Assembly (NCBI RefSeq): GCF_000734895.2
Contig: NZ_CP011382.1
Span: 3,698,700-3,762,699, forward strand
DNA from: Calothrix sp. 336/3
GTDB lineage: Bacteria > Cyanobacteriota > Cyanobacteriia > Cyanobacteriales > Nostocaceae
Length of the DNA stretch: 64,000 bases
Direction: 5' to 3'
Position numbers and translations under genes: made by a program
Part shown: piece by piece, positions 17,218-25,655 of the stretch
Layout of the letters: each line of letters starts with the position of its first letter
Position numbering within the stretch: position 1 is the first letter of the stretch
Notes under the pieces: generated by a model
Seen by the model: only the letters and a program-made list of their open reading frames with translations
Databases searched by the model: none
What the model was told of the DNA's origin: nothing

Positions 17218-18141
17218 ATGCATATTCCTGATGGTTTTGTTTCTGTACCTGTTGCTGGTGCGACTGGAATTATCAGTGCGGTTATGATTGGCATTGCCCT
17301 AGGGCGATCGCGGGATGCTTTTGGTATTCGCCGTGCCCCAGTGTTAGGTTTAACTACAGCCTTTATTTTTGCTGCCCAGATGATTAATTTTCCTGTAGCA
17401 GGTGGCACTAGTGGTCACTTATTGGGGGGAACCTTGGCAGCAGTGATTCTCGGTAGTCCTTGGGCTGGAGGAATTTGTATTGCGACGGTGTTAATTATAC
17501 AAGCTGTCCTGTTTGCTGATGGGGGAATTACTGCCCTAGGTGCGAATATTTTGAACATGGCAGTGGTGGGGGTATGGGTGGGTTGGATGTTAACCCAAAC
17601 TTTGCAGCAATTATTAGGTAGTAGAAAGGGACGTTTACCTCTATCTGCGGGAATCGCTGGGGGTATGAGCGTGGTGGTAGCAGCGATCGCCTGTGCTATC
17701 GAGTTAGCCCTTTCTGGTACTGCCAAGCTGAATATAGTCTTACCAGCCATGACAGGAATACATATACTCATCGGTATTGGTGAAGGGATAATTACCGGGG
17801 GAGTTCTTACCTATCTTGCCAAAGTTAGACCGGATTTACTACCCACAGAGCAACGAAAATTACGTGGATTTTTGGTTCCAGTTGTGGCGACAATGTTAAT
17901 TGCTGGAGTGCTATCTTTATTTGCTTCTGCTTATCCTGATGGCTTAGAAAAGGTTGCAGAGAATTTGGGATTTATTCAGTTAGGGGAAAATATTCGTTTC
18001 TCTTTACCTACACCCTTTGCTGATTACACCATTAATGGTGCTGAGGGTATTGGAACTAGTATTGCTGGATTAGTGGGAGCAACTGTTTGTTTTGCTGTTG
18101 CTTTTGCTGTTGCTCAAATGTTGAAGCCAAAAAATGCGTAG
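17218..18141 (+). CDS. cbiM: CbiM/NikM-type Co/Ni transport protein with PDGLE domain
   Basis: This 307-residue membrane protein is the substrate-binding component of an energy-coupling-factor Co2+/Ni2+ transporter. The N-terminus MHIPDGF supplies the metal-binding N-terminal amine and His2. GGTSGHLLGGTLAA and ADGGITALGANILNMA are typical CbiM/NikM motifs. A C-terminal segment with PDGLE at residues 240-244 and a final helix corresponds to the CbiN/NikN small subunit fused on. AGAGGAAAG just before the ATG is the ribosome-binding site. No CbiQ or CbiO ATPase gene is adjacent, so it either uses distant ones or works alone. Nickel rather than cobalt is possible. Confidence 0.88.
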   Translation: MHIPDGFVSVPVAGATGIISAVMIGIALGRSRDAFGIRRAPVLGLTTAFIFAAQMINFPVAGGTSGHLLGGTLAAVILGSPWAGGICIATVLIIQAVLFADGGITALGANILNMAVVGVWVGWMLTQTLQQLLGSRKGRLPLSAGIAGGMSVVVAAIACAIELALSGTAKLNIVLPAMTGIHILIGIGEGIITGGVLTYLAKVRPDLLPTEQRKLRGFLVPVVATMLIAGVLSLFASAYPDGLEKVAENLGFIQLGENIRFSLPTPFADYTINGAEGIGTSIAGLVGATVCFAVAFAVAQMLKPKNA

Positions 18142-18253
18142 TGGGGAAATACTCTGTTACAGCATAAGTTTTGAGGGGTTTGTAGTGAGTAATCTATCCC
18201 TTAAATCAAGGTATCGGATAGTAGTTTCTAATACTTCCTTAACTTGCCCCTAA

Positions 18254-18421
18254 TCACCAAAAACTTGAGAGTAAAGCGATCGCAAGATGACCTGTTCCTG
18301 TTCCAATATCTAAAATAGTCTGACCAGTACTAACGGACTGCGGCTCACCGGAGCCGATACACGTAGCATCATAAACAATTGAGTAACAACGTTCTGTGTG
18401 CAGTCGCTTGTTAGCTTTGTA
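18254..18421 (-). pseudogene. SAM-methyltransferase relic
   Basis: The minus strand is open for 55 codons between a TAG at 18422-18424 and the TGA at 18254-18256. It reads ...GEPQSVSTGQ followed by TILDIGTGTGHLAIA, a clear motif I (SAM-binding loop) of class I methyltransferases. There is no start codon with a ribosome-binding site, and the frame stops soon after motif I, so the rest of the enzyme is lost. It is a degraded gene fragment in an otherwise empty spacer (18142-18504). Confidence 0.65.
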
Positions 18422-18504
18422 CTAACACAACCGGTCTCATGATTCGGTAACTATATATAATACAAGTGGCTTTAAATAATTTAAATTATATCTACCTGAA
18501 CTGA

Positions 18505-19395
18505 ATGATGCAACAATCTAATGCACTACGAAGATTGGAAGAAATTCTAACTGAGGCAATTGATAATGGAGACATACAACAAGCTTCTGGTCCTATTTTA
18601 TTGAAAGCAATGAATCTTGGTGATCAACCTCATAAGATTTTAGACTTTTTCGAGCTTTTAAATAAAGCAGAAGAAGAAGCGAAGAGTATTAAAACTAAGC
18701 CAAAAATTGATAGATACCTCCAAACCATTGAGAAATTACATGAATACTTTATTATTCATCATGTATGGAGCGTACAATGGAATACTTTTGTCACTTATAT
18801 CAAAGATAAAGGCATCCTTACTACACTGGATTCACTTGCAGAGTTTTTTTATTCAGAGAATCCTGAAATTTTCTTAGAGGATGATTTTCTAGGAAAACTC
18901 AAAAATGAATTCAATCTCATTTCGGAAAAAATTCTTCAATCAGATTTGTCTAAAGAATTAAAAAGATTTCTCATAGAACATATTGAGAACCTTCTAAATG
19001 CAATTCGCAGATATCAAGTAGATGGAACTGAAGGGCTGAAACAGGCTGCTCAGTCGCTTGTAAGTGATTTAGTAATGACTGAGCATAGTCTTAAGGATGT
19101 AGATAAGAAAAATCCTATATATACGTGTGTCAAAGCATGGGGGCTAAGTTTACTTCTATACATCGCTCCTAGTCCTTACGATATAGTTGGTGCTGTTCCT
19201 GATATATATGATTTTTGGGTTCCTAGGTTTGAAGAGCTATCTACAGGTCACACAAAAATTGAAAAGTTAATTTGTGAAACTCCCACTATTCAAGAAGTCT
19301 TTGAAAAAGCTTCGGATGCGTTTGATAGGAAACCACAGAAAAGCCTTACGGGTGTCAAGGAAGTAAAAGCACTCCCAGCTTCCAAAGAAGATTAA
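18505..19395 (+). CDS. Hypothetical protein, mostly helical
   Basis: This 296-residue protein is not recognised. It is rich in Lys, Glu and Leu and predicted mainly helical, with possible short coiled coils near residues 45-65 and 120-175. One hydrophobic stretch around residues 208-222 (AWGLSLLLYIAPSPYDIVG) could be a membrane hairpin. Two ATG codons in a row (18505, 18508) start it, with no strong ribosome-binding site. It stands alone after a spacer with a methyltransferase relic and is convergent to the acetyltransferase gene. Its AT-rich, Lys-rich character differs from its neighbours and may indicate acquisition. Confidence 0.6.
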   Translation: MMQQSNALRRLEEILTEAIDNGDIQQASGPILLKAMNLGDQPHKILDFFELLNKAEEEAKSIKTKPKIDRYLQTIEKLHEYFIIHHVWSVQWNTFVTYIKDKGILTTLDSLAEFFYSENPEIFLEDDFLGKLKNEFNLISEKILQSDLSKELKRFLIEHIENLLNAIRRYQVDGTEGLKQAAQSLVSDLVMTEHSLKDVDKKNPIYTCVKAWGLSLLLYIAPSPYDIVGAVPDIYDFWVPRFEELSTGHTKIEKLICETPTIQEVFEKASDAFDRKPQKSLTGVKEVKALPASKED

Positions 19396-19517
19396 GAAGC
19401 CAGTTATAGATTGATAACGGTAGCCCCTCAAATCTAGTGCCAATGTTGACTTTGCCCAGAACCAAATTACCATATTTTCGTGAATTGGTATAAAGCCCTG
19501 ACTAAAAACCACCAGAA

Positions 19518-20126
19518 TTAACGCGATGGGCTGGAAACAGTTGCAGTTTCCAATTTATCCCCTGTCATAACTCTGGCATAGTGGGGACGGCAGGGAGTAC
19601 CCCAGGATACTTGACTATCAGGAATATCACTGAAAACACTACTGCGAGCGCCAATTACTGCATTAGCTCCAATGGTGACTCCAGGGGCAACAAAACAGTC
19701 TGTCGCCACCCAGACACCATTTTGAATAGTTACCTGTGCTGTTTTTAGCTGAAAACTTGGGTCATAGATATCATGACTACCAGTACAGATATAGCTTTTT
19801 TGAGAAATAACGCAGTGTTCACCGATGGTGATTTGGTCAAGGCTGTATAAAACGACATCATCCCCAATCCAACTGTAGTCCCCAATGGTGATTTTCCAAG
19901 GATATGTAAAACGGGCTGTGGGGCGAATGATTACGTCTTTTCCGATGCGGGCACCAAAAAGGCGTAATAGGTTACAACGTATACCATTGAAGGAATGGAG
20001 AGTTAGGGGGAAGGCGATCGCCTGAACCAGCCACCATAGGAAAACATACCAACCGGGGCGACCGCGATCGTACCATGATTGGTCATACTTGCGTAAATCA
20101 ACAAAAGCTGGTGAATTGGTTGTCAT
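19518..20126 (-). CDS. WcaF-like acyltransferase (left-handed beta-helix)
   Basis: This 202-residue protein resembles the WcaF colanic-acid acetyltransferase family. The N-terminal region YDQSWYDRGRPGWYVFLWW carries a membrane-contacting hydrophobic helix. Hexapeptide repeats form a left-handed beta-helix (about residues 60-185, e.g. ITIGDYSWIGDD and VTIGANAVIGARS). H113 in TGSHDIYDP is the likely catalytic His. It would transfer an acetyl group to an exopolysaccharide sugar. Two glycosyltransferase genes lie upstream in the same direction, suggesting one polysaccharide unit. HpsU-type hormogonium polysaccharide proteins are of this family, but I cannot confirm that link. Confidence 0.85.
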   Translation of the reverse strand: MTTNSPAFVDLRKYDQSWYDRGRPGWYVFLWWLVQAIAFPLTLHSFNGIRCNLLRLFGARIGKDVIIRPTARFTYPWKITIGDYSWIGDDVVLYSLDQITIGEHCVISQKSYICTGSHDIYDPSFQLKTAQVTIQNGVWVATDCFVAPGVTIGANAVIGARSSVFSDIPDSQVSWGTPCRPHYARVMTGDKLETATVSSPSR

Positions 20127-20203
20127 ATCACGGGGGGAAGGTGAAAGGGTTTAAAAGGGGAGGGAAAAGGGAAAGGAAAAGATTAGTTTTTTATCACTAT
20201 TCT

Positions 20204-20224
20204 CCATTACCCATTACCCATTAC
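20204..20224. repeat. Heptanucleotide tandem repeat (CCATTAC)x3
   Basis: Three exact copies of CCATTAC lie between the glycosyltransferase and acetyltransferase genes. Short heptanucleotide repeats like this (STRR-type) are characteristic of heterocystous cyanobacteria. Confidence 0.75.
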
Positions 20225-20231
20225 CTAATTC

Positions 20232-21179
20232 CTAACAACTCATCTCTTGTGGCAAGGATGGTTTAATCTTGATCTCATCTGTCTGGGGTTGGGATTTTTT
20301 GGTGTTGAGTTGACCACCACAATTACGTAATTCGTAAAGCTTCACACCAATTTGATACTCGTATTGACTCAGCAAGCGACCATAAATGTAACCTGCTTTG
20401 CCATCCAAAAAGCCCCGTTGAATGATGTAGAACAGGATAAAGCGCAGGAAGGGTTTAAATGGCAAACGCACCCAAATCTTTTTCAAGAAACGTTTACGTT
20501 GTACGGCATCACCAAATAAACTTGCGCCAATGGTACCGTTATCATCTTTACCAGTGAGCAGGTTGAGATAAACGCGCGCTTCCCAGTTAGAATAACGGTT
20601 GTGGCGTTCTAACCAGTGGAATAGATCGCGGAAGTCTTCATGGAGCATATCGTTGTTGAGATAGCCTACTTTGCCATCTAAAACAACGTGTTCATGAACT
20701 TCGTTATCACCGGTATTTGGGATATCTTCGGTGCTGAGATTTTCGTAGCGTCCTTTTTCATGTCTGAATAAGCGCAAGTTCCAATCTGGGTATTTACCAC
20801 CGTGACGAATCCATTGTCCCAGGAAGAACACACGACGATTCAAGTAATAACCATTAAATTCCGGATTGGCGATCGCCTGGTCAATTTCCTCCCATAATTC
20901 TGGTGTGATCCGTTCATCACAATCCACAATTAATACCCACTCATTGCGGAAAGGCAGATTTTCTAAAGACCAATTTTTCTTTTTGGGCCAGCGTCCATTA
21001 AAGTTAAATTGAACTACCTTTGCACCATAGCTTTGAGCGATTTCTTCGCTTCTATCACTACTTTGGGAATCGACAACAAAAATTTCATCTGCACGTTCTA
21101 CACTTGCCAGACAAGCAGGAAGATTTGCTTGCTCATTTTTGGCAGGAATTAGTACAGAAACTGGTACTTTAGAAGACAT
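20232..21179 (-). CDS. GT2-family glycosyltransferase (WaaE/KdtX-like)
   Basis: The likely start is ATG 21179, giving a 315-residue protein; a longer frame to 21398 overlaps the upstream glycosyltransferase gene and is rejected. A GT-A fold is indicated by VSVLIPAKNEQANL, VVDSQSSDRS for nucleotide-sugar binding, and DCDER at residues 86-90 as the DxD-type metal site. The order and the YWNLRLFR-like segment resemble WaaE/KdtX glycosyltransferases. Near the C-terminus a hydrophobic amphipathic region (FLRFILFYIIQRGFLDGK) may contact the membrane. It follows the other GT2 gene by 22 bp, so the two form an operon for surface polysaccharide synthesis. The sugar is unknown. Confidence 0.85.
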   Translation of the reverse strand: MSSKVPVSVLIPAKNEQANLPACLASVERADEIFVVDSQSSDRSEEIAQSYGAKVVQFNFNGRWPKKKNWSLENLPFRNEWVLIVDCDERITPELWEEIDQAIANPEFNGYYLNRRVFFLGQWIRHGGKYPDWNLRLFRHEKGRYENLSTEDIPNTGDNEVHEHVVLDGKVGYLNNDMLHEDFRDLFHWLERHNRYSNWEARVYLNLLTGKDDNGTIGASLFGDAVQRKRFLKKIWVRLPFKPFLRFILFYIIQRGFLDGKAGYIYGRLLSQYEYQIGVKLYELRNCGGQLNTKKSQPQTDEIKIKPSLPQEMSC

Positions 21180-21201
21180 ATTTTGATTATTTTTGATATG
21201 T

Positions 21202-22134
21202 TTATTTTTTATGAGATGTAGATATAATTCCCTGAATAGCAGCGTTGAGATAACCAATCTGACCGTAGGCGTAAACGAGTTTATCAAAGCGCTCCGCAGG
21301 GTCAGAAATATATTGCAATGTCTTGTATAAGCCACGCAAAAATCTTTCACTACCACGTTGCAACTGACCGAAACCTGCTTTCCCTGCAAGCTGTTCACGA
21401 TAGCATTCGCTAATACCTTGCCACCAACCCCGGTTGAAGTACCAGGAACGTTGCAGACGTTCTAGGGGTACATTGTGAGCAGCGATCGCCTCTGGAATAT
21501 AAGCAACTTGCCAACCTCGCTGTAGTGCGAGTTCAGTCATTTGCAATTCTTCGTTAGAAAGTAAGTTTTTCCCCACACGACCGAGATTTGGGTCAAATCC
21601 ACCAATATCTGCTAAAAAGCAGCGACGGATAGAATAATTTAAACCTCTAGGGGTTAAGCCCGGATTCTCGATATAAACTTGGGTTGCTCCCAGATCATAA
21701 GCTCCTAAGTTTGCAGCTAATCCCTGAGATAACCACCGAGGAGGGGAAACACCTTCCGGAAATATCAGGGTAACTTTGCCTCCAGCGATCGCCAGTTGGG
21801 CATTTTGCTCGTAGGCATTGTATAATACTCGCAGCCACTGGGGACTAGCAACGGCATCATCATCTAGGTAGGCAAGAATATCGCCTTGGGCAGCTTGTGC
21901 GCCTGCATTTCGGGCTACTGATAATCCTAAAACTGGCTCGTAAATGTACTTAAGTTTAGGATTTGAAAGCCGAGATTCAACTACCTGACGAGTGCGATCG
22001 CTAGAGCCATTATCGACTACAATCACTTCAAAGCCAGCAGCAAAGTCCTGCGCTAATAGGCTATCTATAGCAGCGCCTAAATAAGTATCTCGATTGTGAG
22101 TACAGATAATGGCAGAAATTTGCTTGTCTGGCAT
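21202..22134 (-). CDS. GT2-family glycosyltransferase
   Basis: This 310-residue family 2 glycosyltransferase has the expected N-terminal ISAIICTHNRDTYLG, then VVDNGSSDRT, LSVARNAGAQ, and DDD at residues 91-93 (AYLDDDAVAS) as the metal/nucleotide-sugar site. A later NEELQMTELALQRGW segment supplies the base region. It uses an activated sugar to extend a glycan on the cytoplasmic face. It is the first gene of a run with a second GT2 22 bp downstream and then a WcaF-like acetyltransferase. A capsule, sheath or hormogonium polysaccharide role is plausible but unproven. Confidence 0.88.
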   Translation of the reverse strand: MPDKQISAIICTHNRDTYLGAAIDSLLAQDFAAGFEVIVVDNGSSDRTRQVVESRLSNPKLKYIYEPVLGLSVARNAGAQAAQGDILAYLDDDAVASPQWLRVLYNAYEQNAQLAIAGGKVTLIFPEGVSPPRWLSQGLAANLGAYDLGATQVYIENPGLTPRGLNYSIRRCFLADIGGFDPNLGRVGKNLLSNEELQMTELALQRGWQVAYIPEAIAAHNVPLERLQRSWYFNRGWWQGISECYREQLAGKAGFGQLQRGSERFLRGLYKTLQYISDPAERFDKLVYAYGQIGYLNAAIQGIISTSHKK

Positions 22135-22493
22135 ATACTCAGTTGGGGATTTTAGATTTGCTTTTTGGGTGATAAGTCAAACTAACCACAGGAAATCATA
22201 CGGATTCCTGCTTGCTAATCTATACTAAAAATTTGCAATCCACCAACCGAGTTTTTTCGGAACTTATTTATTTATTGACACTCCATAACTGTTGGGAATG
22301 ATATGAGGCTGATTGTAGAAACAGGGAAAGGATAAGGAGATGTTTGAATCTTCACATTTAAACCTTGATGATTCCCAAATAATTAGTCTAAATCTCTTGT
22401 GGTAAGCAGTGTACTTCTAGCTAAGAACCCCAACTTTGGTCAAAAGTCAGGGTTCAATATAGTTTTAAATGCGGAAATTTCGTACTTGCTAAT
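22135..22493. other. Intergenic region with hairpin
   Basis: This 359-bp spacer lies between the glycosyltransferase start and the end of the next minus-strand gene. Apart from the hairpin at 22425-22455, nothing is recognised. The glycosyltransferase promoter should lie near its left side. Confidence 0.5.
22425..22455 (-). terminator. Hairpin of CCCTGACTT family, possible terminator
   Basis: GAACCCCAACTTT pairs with AAAGTCAGGGTTC around the loop GGTCA (11 of 13 pairs). It starts 39 bp after the stop of the 22494-23261 gene, where a terminator would sit, but lacks a T-run. It shares its core with the hairpin at 6542-6575. Confidence 0.5.
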
Positions 22494-23261
22494 TTAAGAT
22501 TGAATATGACTATGTAGCACCACTAGGGTTTCGGCAAGTTGGGAGAGACGAGTTTCTAAGTATTGCTTACGTCCGAGAAGTTGGCGTAATTTTTGATAAC
22601 GGGCGATCGCCATACTCACACTCGCAACTTGATCGGGTGGACAGGGACGTGACCACACTGTACCAGAAGCATCTAAACCACACAACTTGTACCCACTATG
22701 CTTAGAATCGGAATTTTTCTCCTTGGGAGTACAAATTTCTTCCACATAATTCATTAAGTCGTCAACTTCAGCATGACGTAATGTGGCTTTGCCGTCAGTT
22801 TCCTCTGGTTTTGTCAAATGGTAGGATTCTAACCAGCCATTCACAATTGGTCCTTCCAAATAAACATCTTGAACTTGTCGGACTATTTTCTGTAGCTCAG
22901 TTTGCCAACCAGCGACTACTTCCTGAATTTCTTGTAGAAGATTCATCGCTAAAGCTGGATTAGCTCCATTGCGGTGACTACTGAGACTGGGAGTCTTAAA
23001 TTTAGGCAAACTCGGAATTTTACCCTCAGTATCTTCTACCTGAAAGGTTTGTACAGAAGGATGATGGGAAAGGATTGTCTCTTCTGTGGAGATTTCTACT
23101 TCCGAAGGGACTGTTTGTTTCGTCTCCTCTGTCTGTTCTGTTTTGCCGACACTAATCCGAAATGATACAGGTGATTTGGAATTTTCCGTTACTTCTGAAG
23201 TCTGCGGGCGATTTCCTAAATCGTGTAGAGTTGCTTCTATACGTTTTATGCTAGCTTTCAT
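22494..23261 (-). CDS. Conserved hypothetical protein with coiled coil
   Basis: This 255-residue protein is of unknown function. The N-terminal third is low-complexity and acidic (Ser/Thr/Glu-rich, about residues 15-95) and probably disordered. The middle (105-150) and the C-terminal end (215-255, YQKLRQLLGRKQYLETRLSQL) look like coiled-coil helices. A short segment with CGLDASGTVWSRPCPPDQ has two Cys residues that could form a small metal site or a disulfide. It stands as a single gene, divergent from cobU. No catalytic motif is seen. Confidence 0.65.
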   Translation of the reverse strand: MKASIKRIEATLHDLGNRPQTSEVTENSKSPVSFRISVGKTEQTEETKQTVPSEVEISTEETILSHHPSVQTFQVEDTEGKIPSLPKFKTPSLSSHRNGANPALAMNLLQEIQEVVAGWQTELQKIVRQVQDVYLEGPIVNGWLESYHLTKPEETDGKATLRHAEVDDLMNYVEEICTPKEKNSDSKHSGYKLCGLDASGTVWSRPCPPDQVASVSMAIARYQKLRQLLGRKQYLETRLSQLAETLVVLHSHIQS

Positions 23262-23512
23262 AAAAATATCTAGATTTTACGCGAAGATATTTGGTGGTAA
23301 TTTTATCTATTAAAAGTTATTTGGGGACAAAAAACTCATCTTCCCAGGTAAAAAATATATAGGATTATTTTCTTAGCACTGCTGAGTACGGAGTTCTCTG
23401 TTTACTCTTGATTTCGGTATGAGTGGGGAAACAAAATATACCAAGATGATTCTTAGAATCATGTTTTTAGCAAATAAAATTGCCACCTCAATTAATTAAA
23501 GATACTAACTTC

Positions 23513-24064
23513 ATGAACCAAAGTAAAGTAATTTTAGTCACTGGTTCTACTCGCTCTGGTAAAAGTGAATGGGCTGAGACTTTAGCGCTGGAGTCGCAAA
23601 AGCAAGTTGTCTATATTGCCACAGCAACCAGGAATCCCAATGATGGTGAGTGGGAAAAACGTATTCAACAGCATCAACAGCGTCGTCCCGAAAACTGGAT
23701 AATTGAGGAAGTACCCATACATTTGTCCGCAACCTTAAACAATGCTCAGGCAAATAACTGTCTTCTGGTGGATTCTTTGGGCACTTGGGTTGCTAATCTC
23801 TTAGAAGAGGATGAGGAAAGTTGGCAAGGAATTGTCTCGGAACTATTTGAAACTATTAATTCAGTATCAGCAGAAATAATTTTTGTAGCAGAAGAGACTG
23901 GTTGGGGTGTGGTTCCTGCCTATGAAATGGGGAGAAAGTTCCGCGATCGCCTCGGTAGTTTAATTCGTTACCTGGGTGAAATGTGTGACTCAGTATATTT
24001 AGTAACTGGTGGTCATGTTTTGAATTTAAGTTTACTGGGTTCACCTTTGACAGCCAAAAAATAA
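23513..24064 (+). CDS. cobU: Adenosylcobinamide kinase/guanylyltransferase
   Basis: This 183-residue bifunctional enzyme of late cobalamin synthesis phosphorylates adenosylcobinamide and then transfers GMP to it. The P-loop is GSTRSGKS at residues 11-18. RIQQHQQRRP supplies the conserved His that carries the GMP, and LLVDSLGTW and EETGWGVVP are family motifs. The start is ATG 23513; the frame extends to a TTG at 23480, but that lacks support. It is the only cobalamin gene here, although the CbiM-type Co/Ni transporter is 6 kb away. No cobalamin riboswitch was seen upstream. Confidence 0.93.
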   Translation: MNQSKVILVTGSTRSGKSEWAETLALESQKQVVYIATATRNPNDGEWEKRIQQHQQRRPENWIIEEVPIHLSATLNNAQANNCLLVDSLGTWVANLLEEDEESWQGIVSELFETINSVSAEIIFVAEETGWGVVPAYEMGRKFRDRLGSLIRYLGEMCDSVYLVTGGHVLNLSLLGSPLTAKK

Positions 24065-24230
24065 TCTCCTGATACATTGTTATAAAATTAAATAAGTAGG
24101 AAATTCATGACAAATTTCTCTCCTAGGGGATGGGGTGAAAAATCTGTGATTGAGTAATATTTATATATTCTTAAGGCTTTATTCCGATTTGCGCATCTAT
24201 ATTTTCCAAAGCAGAAATTAAAATACAGTT

Positions 24231-24662
24231 ATGGCAAATAAAAATGATGTGAAAAAATACCTAGCTTATTGGTTTCAAATAGGCAAAGGGGTTGTAGTCA
24301 GTCACGGAAAAGCAACCTTAAAACCACTAAAAATTATTGATGGCGATCGCTATAGTGATGAATTTGAAGCTTGTTGGCAGAAAATCATCTTTGACTATAA
24401 GGGTAATTGCTACCTAGAGGGAACACACCAAACTGTTGCCGAACTTTTATCCCCCCAGTGGGAGATTTTTGCCTGTGCCCGTTGTACAATGCCTGTACCC
24501 TTACCAACTTTGGGAATATCCGGTGCGCCATGTCCTTGTAATGATTTGCCAGATTGGCCCAATACTGAGTTACCATTGCCCCATTGTCCTGTAGACTCTC
24601 AAGATTGTTTGCAGAAAATCCGCGATCGCTTACTGCAAAATACAGAACTGACAAGTATTTAG
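24231..24662 (+). CDS. Conserved hypothetical protein, Cys-rich centre
   Basis: This 143-residue protein appears to be a conserved cyanobacterial protein of unknown function. It starts with ANKNDVKKYLAYWFQIGKGV, has a mixed alpha/beta N-terminal half, then a Cys/Pro-rich segment (ACARCTMPVP...APCPCNDLP...PHCPVDSQDC). C-x2-C and C-x-C pairs there could bind zinc. The next gene follows about 215 bp downstream in the same direction. I could not assign a role. Confidence 0.65.
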   Translation: MANKNDVKKYLAYWFQIGKGVVVSHGKATLKPLKIIDGDRYSDEFEACWQKIIFDYKGNCYLEGTHQTVAELLSPQWEIFACARCTMPVPLPTLGISGAPCPCNDLPDWPNTELPLPHCPVDSQDCLQKIRDRLLQNTELTSI

Positions 24663-24877
24663 AAGTATCAAGAAAAAGTTAGTTAGATAACTTATATAGA
24701 ATCAATCTCTAGAGGAAAATTGAGAAATAGGGAAAACACAAATCATCCCTAAAGATTTAGATGATTAGAGTTAATTTTTTAGATTCTCCACTTGGCATAG
24801 TTGCAGACATTGACAATTTCCACTATCAAAGAATTTTGCCATAATAAGAGAAATAACCTCTCAACTGCCATGGGCGT

Positions 24878-25486
24878 ATGACACAAGAGGAGATAGAAGC
24901 AGCTTTATTGTCGGCATTTTCTGCTTGTCAAGTTGCCAGCTGCCCTCTCACTGAAACGCAAAAAAATATTATATTGCAAGCAATGAGACAGAATCAAACG
25001 CAACACAATTCTGTCTTAGAGGAAGTTGTGAATCCTTTAGACAAACTCAATGCCGAAGAATTAAGAAAGTTTCTCAATTTTGTGCAATATCAACAACAGG
25101 AAAATAGCTCTTGGAAAGCTCAATTATTGAATGATTGGCTACATGAAAATGATTCCGGTGCGGTGCAATTTCTGCGCGATCGCTATGGGGTATCGTGGCT
25201 AGACCAAATTGAACAATACCATATTGATAAGTATTTACGACTAGAACAGGATACAATTCATCTAGGCGATCGCATTGAAGTGTGTAATGCCCTGTGGGAA
25301 TGGGTACAAGAACAAGGTCCCTGTAGTCGAGAATGGTTTTCCTGTATAGTCATTCAAGTCGATGAGATTCCTGGTAATAGTGAAATTGAATCCTCGACTA
25401 ATTGTATTGTTCGCTTCGATAACGGTTCAGAATATGAAATTTCCGGTATCTACGAGTGGAATCGCCACAATTGGCGCAAGGGGTAA
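24878..25486 (+). CDS. Conserved hypothetical protein
   Basis: This 202-residue protein probably consists of an N-terminal helical part (residues 1-105) and a C-terminal beta-rich part (about 125-200) with LGDRIEVCNALWEWVQEQGPC and IVRFDNGSEYEISGIY. The last segment resembles a small SH3-like barrel such as those that handle a ligand or RNA. No catalytic motif is recognised. It is likely cyanobacteria-specific. The start ATG 24878 is chosen because the nearby upstream ATG at 24870 runs immediately into a stop. Confidence 0.62.
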   Translation: MTQEEIEAALLSAFSACQVASCPLTETQKNIILQAMRQNQTQHNSVLEEVVNPLDKLNAEELRKFLNFVQYQQQENSSWKAQLLNDWLHENDSGAVQFLRDRYGVSWLDQIEQYHIDKYLRLEQDTIHLGDRIEVCNALWEWVQEQGPCSREWFSCIVIQVDEIPGNSEIESSTNCIVRFDNGSEYEISGIYEWNRHNWRKG

Positions 25487-25655
25487 TTGAGAAGGGGGAA
25501 AGTCAGAATTTTTTGAATATAGAGCTTTTGACATCAATGAGGTACACCATAAGTAATAGGTAAATTTCTCACTGATTACTCATTATTCATTACTTTTCTC
25601 AATTAGTTGCTGTAACTCATAAACCTCGAATCTACTGTATTTCCATGATTTCCCA

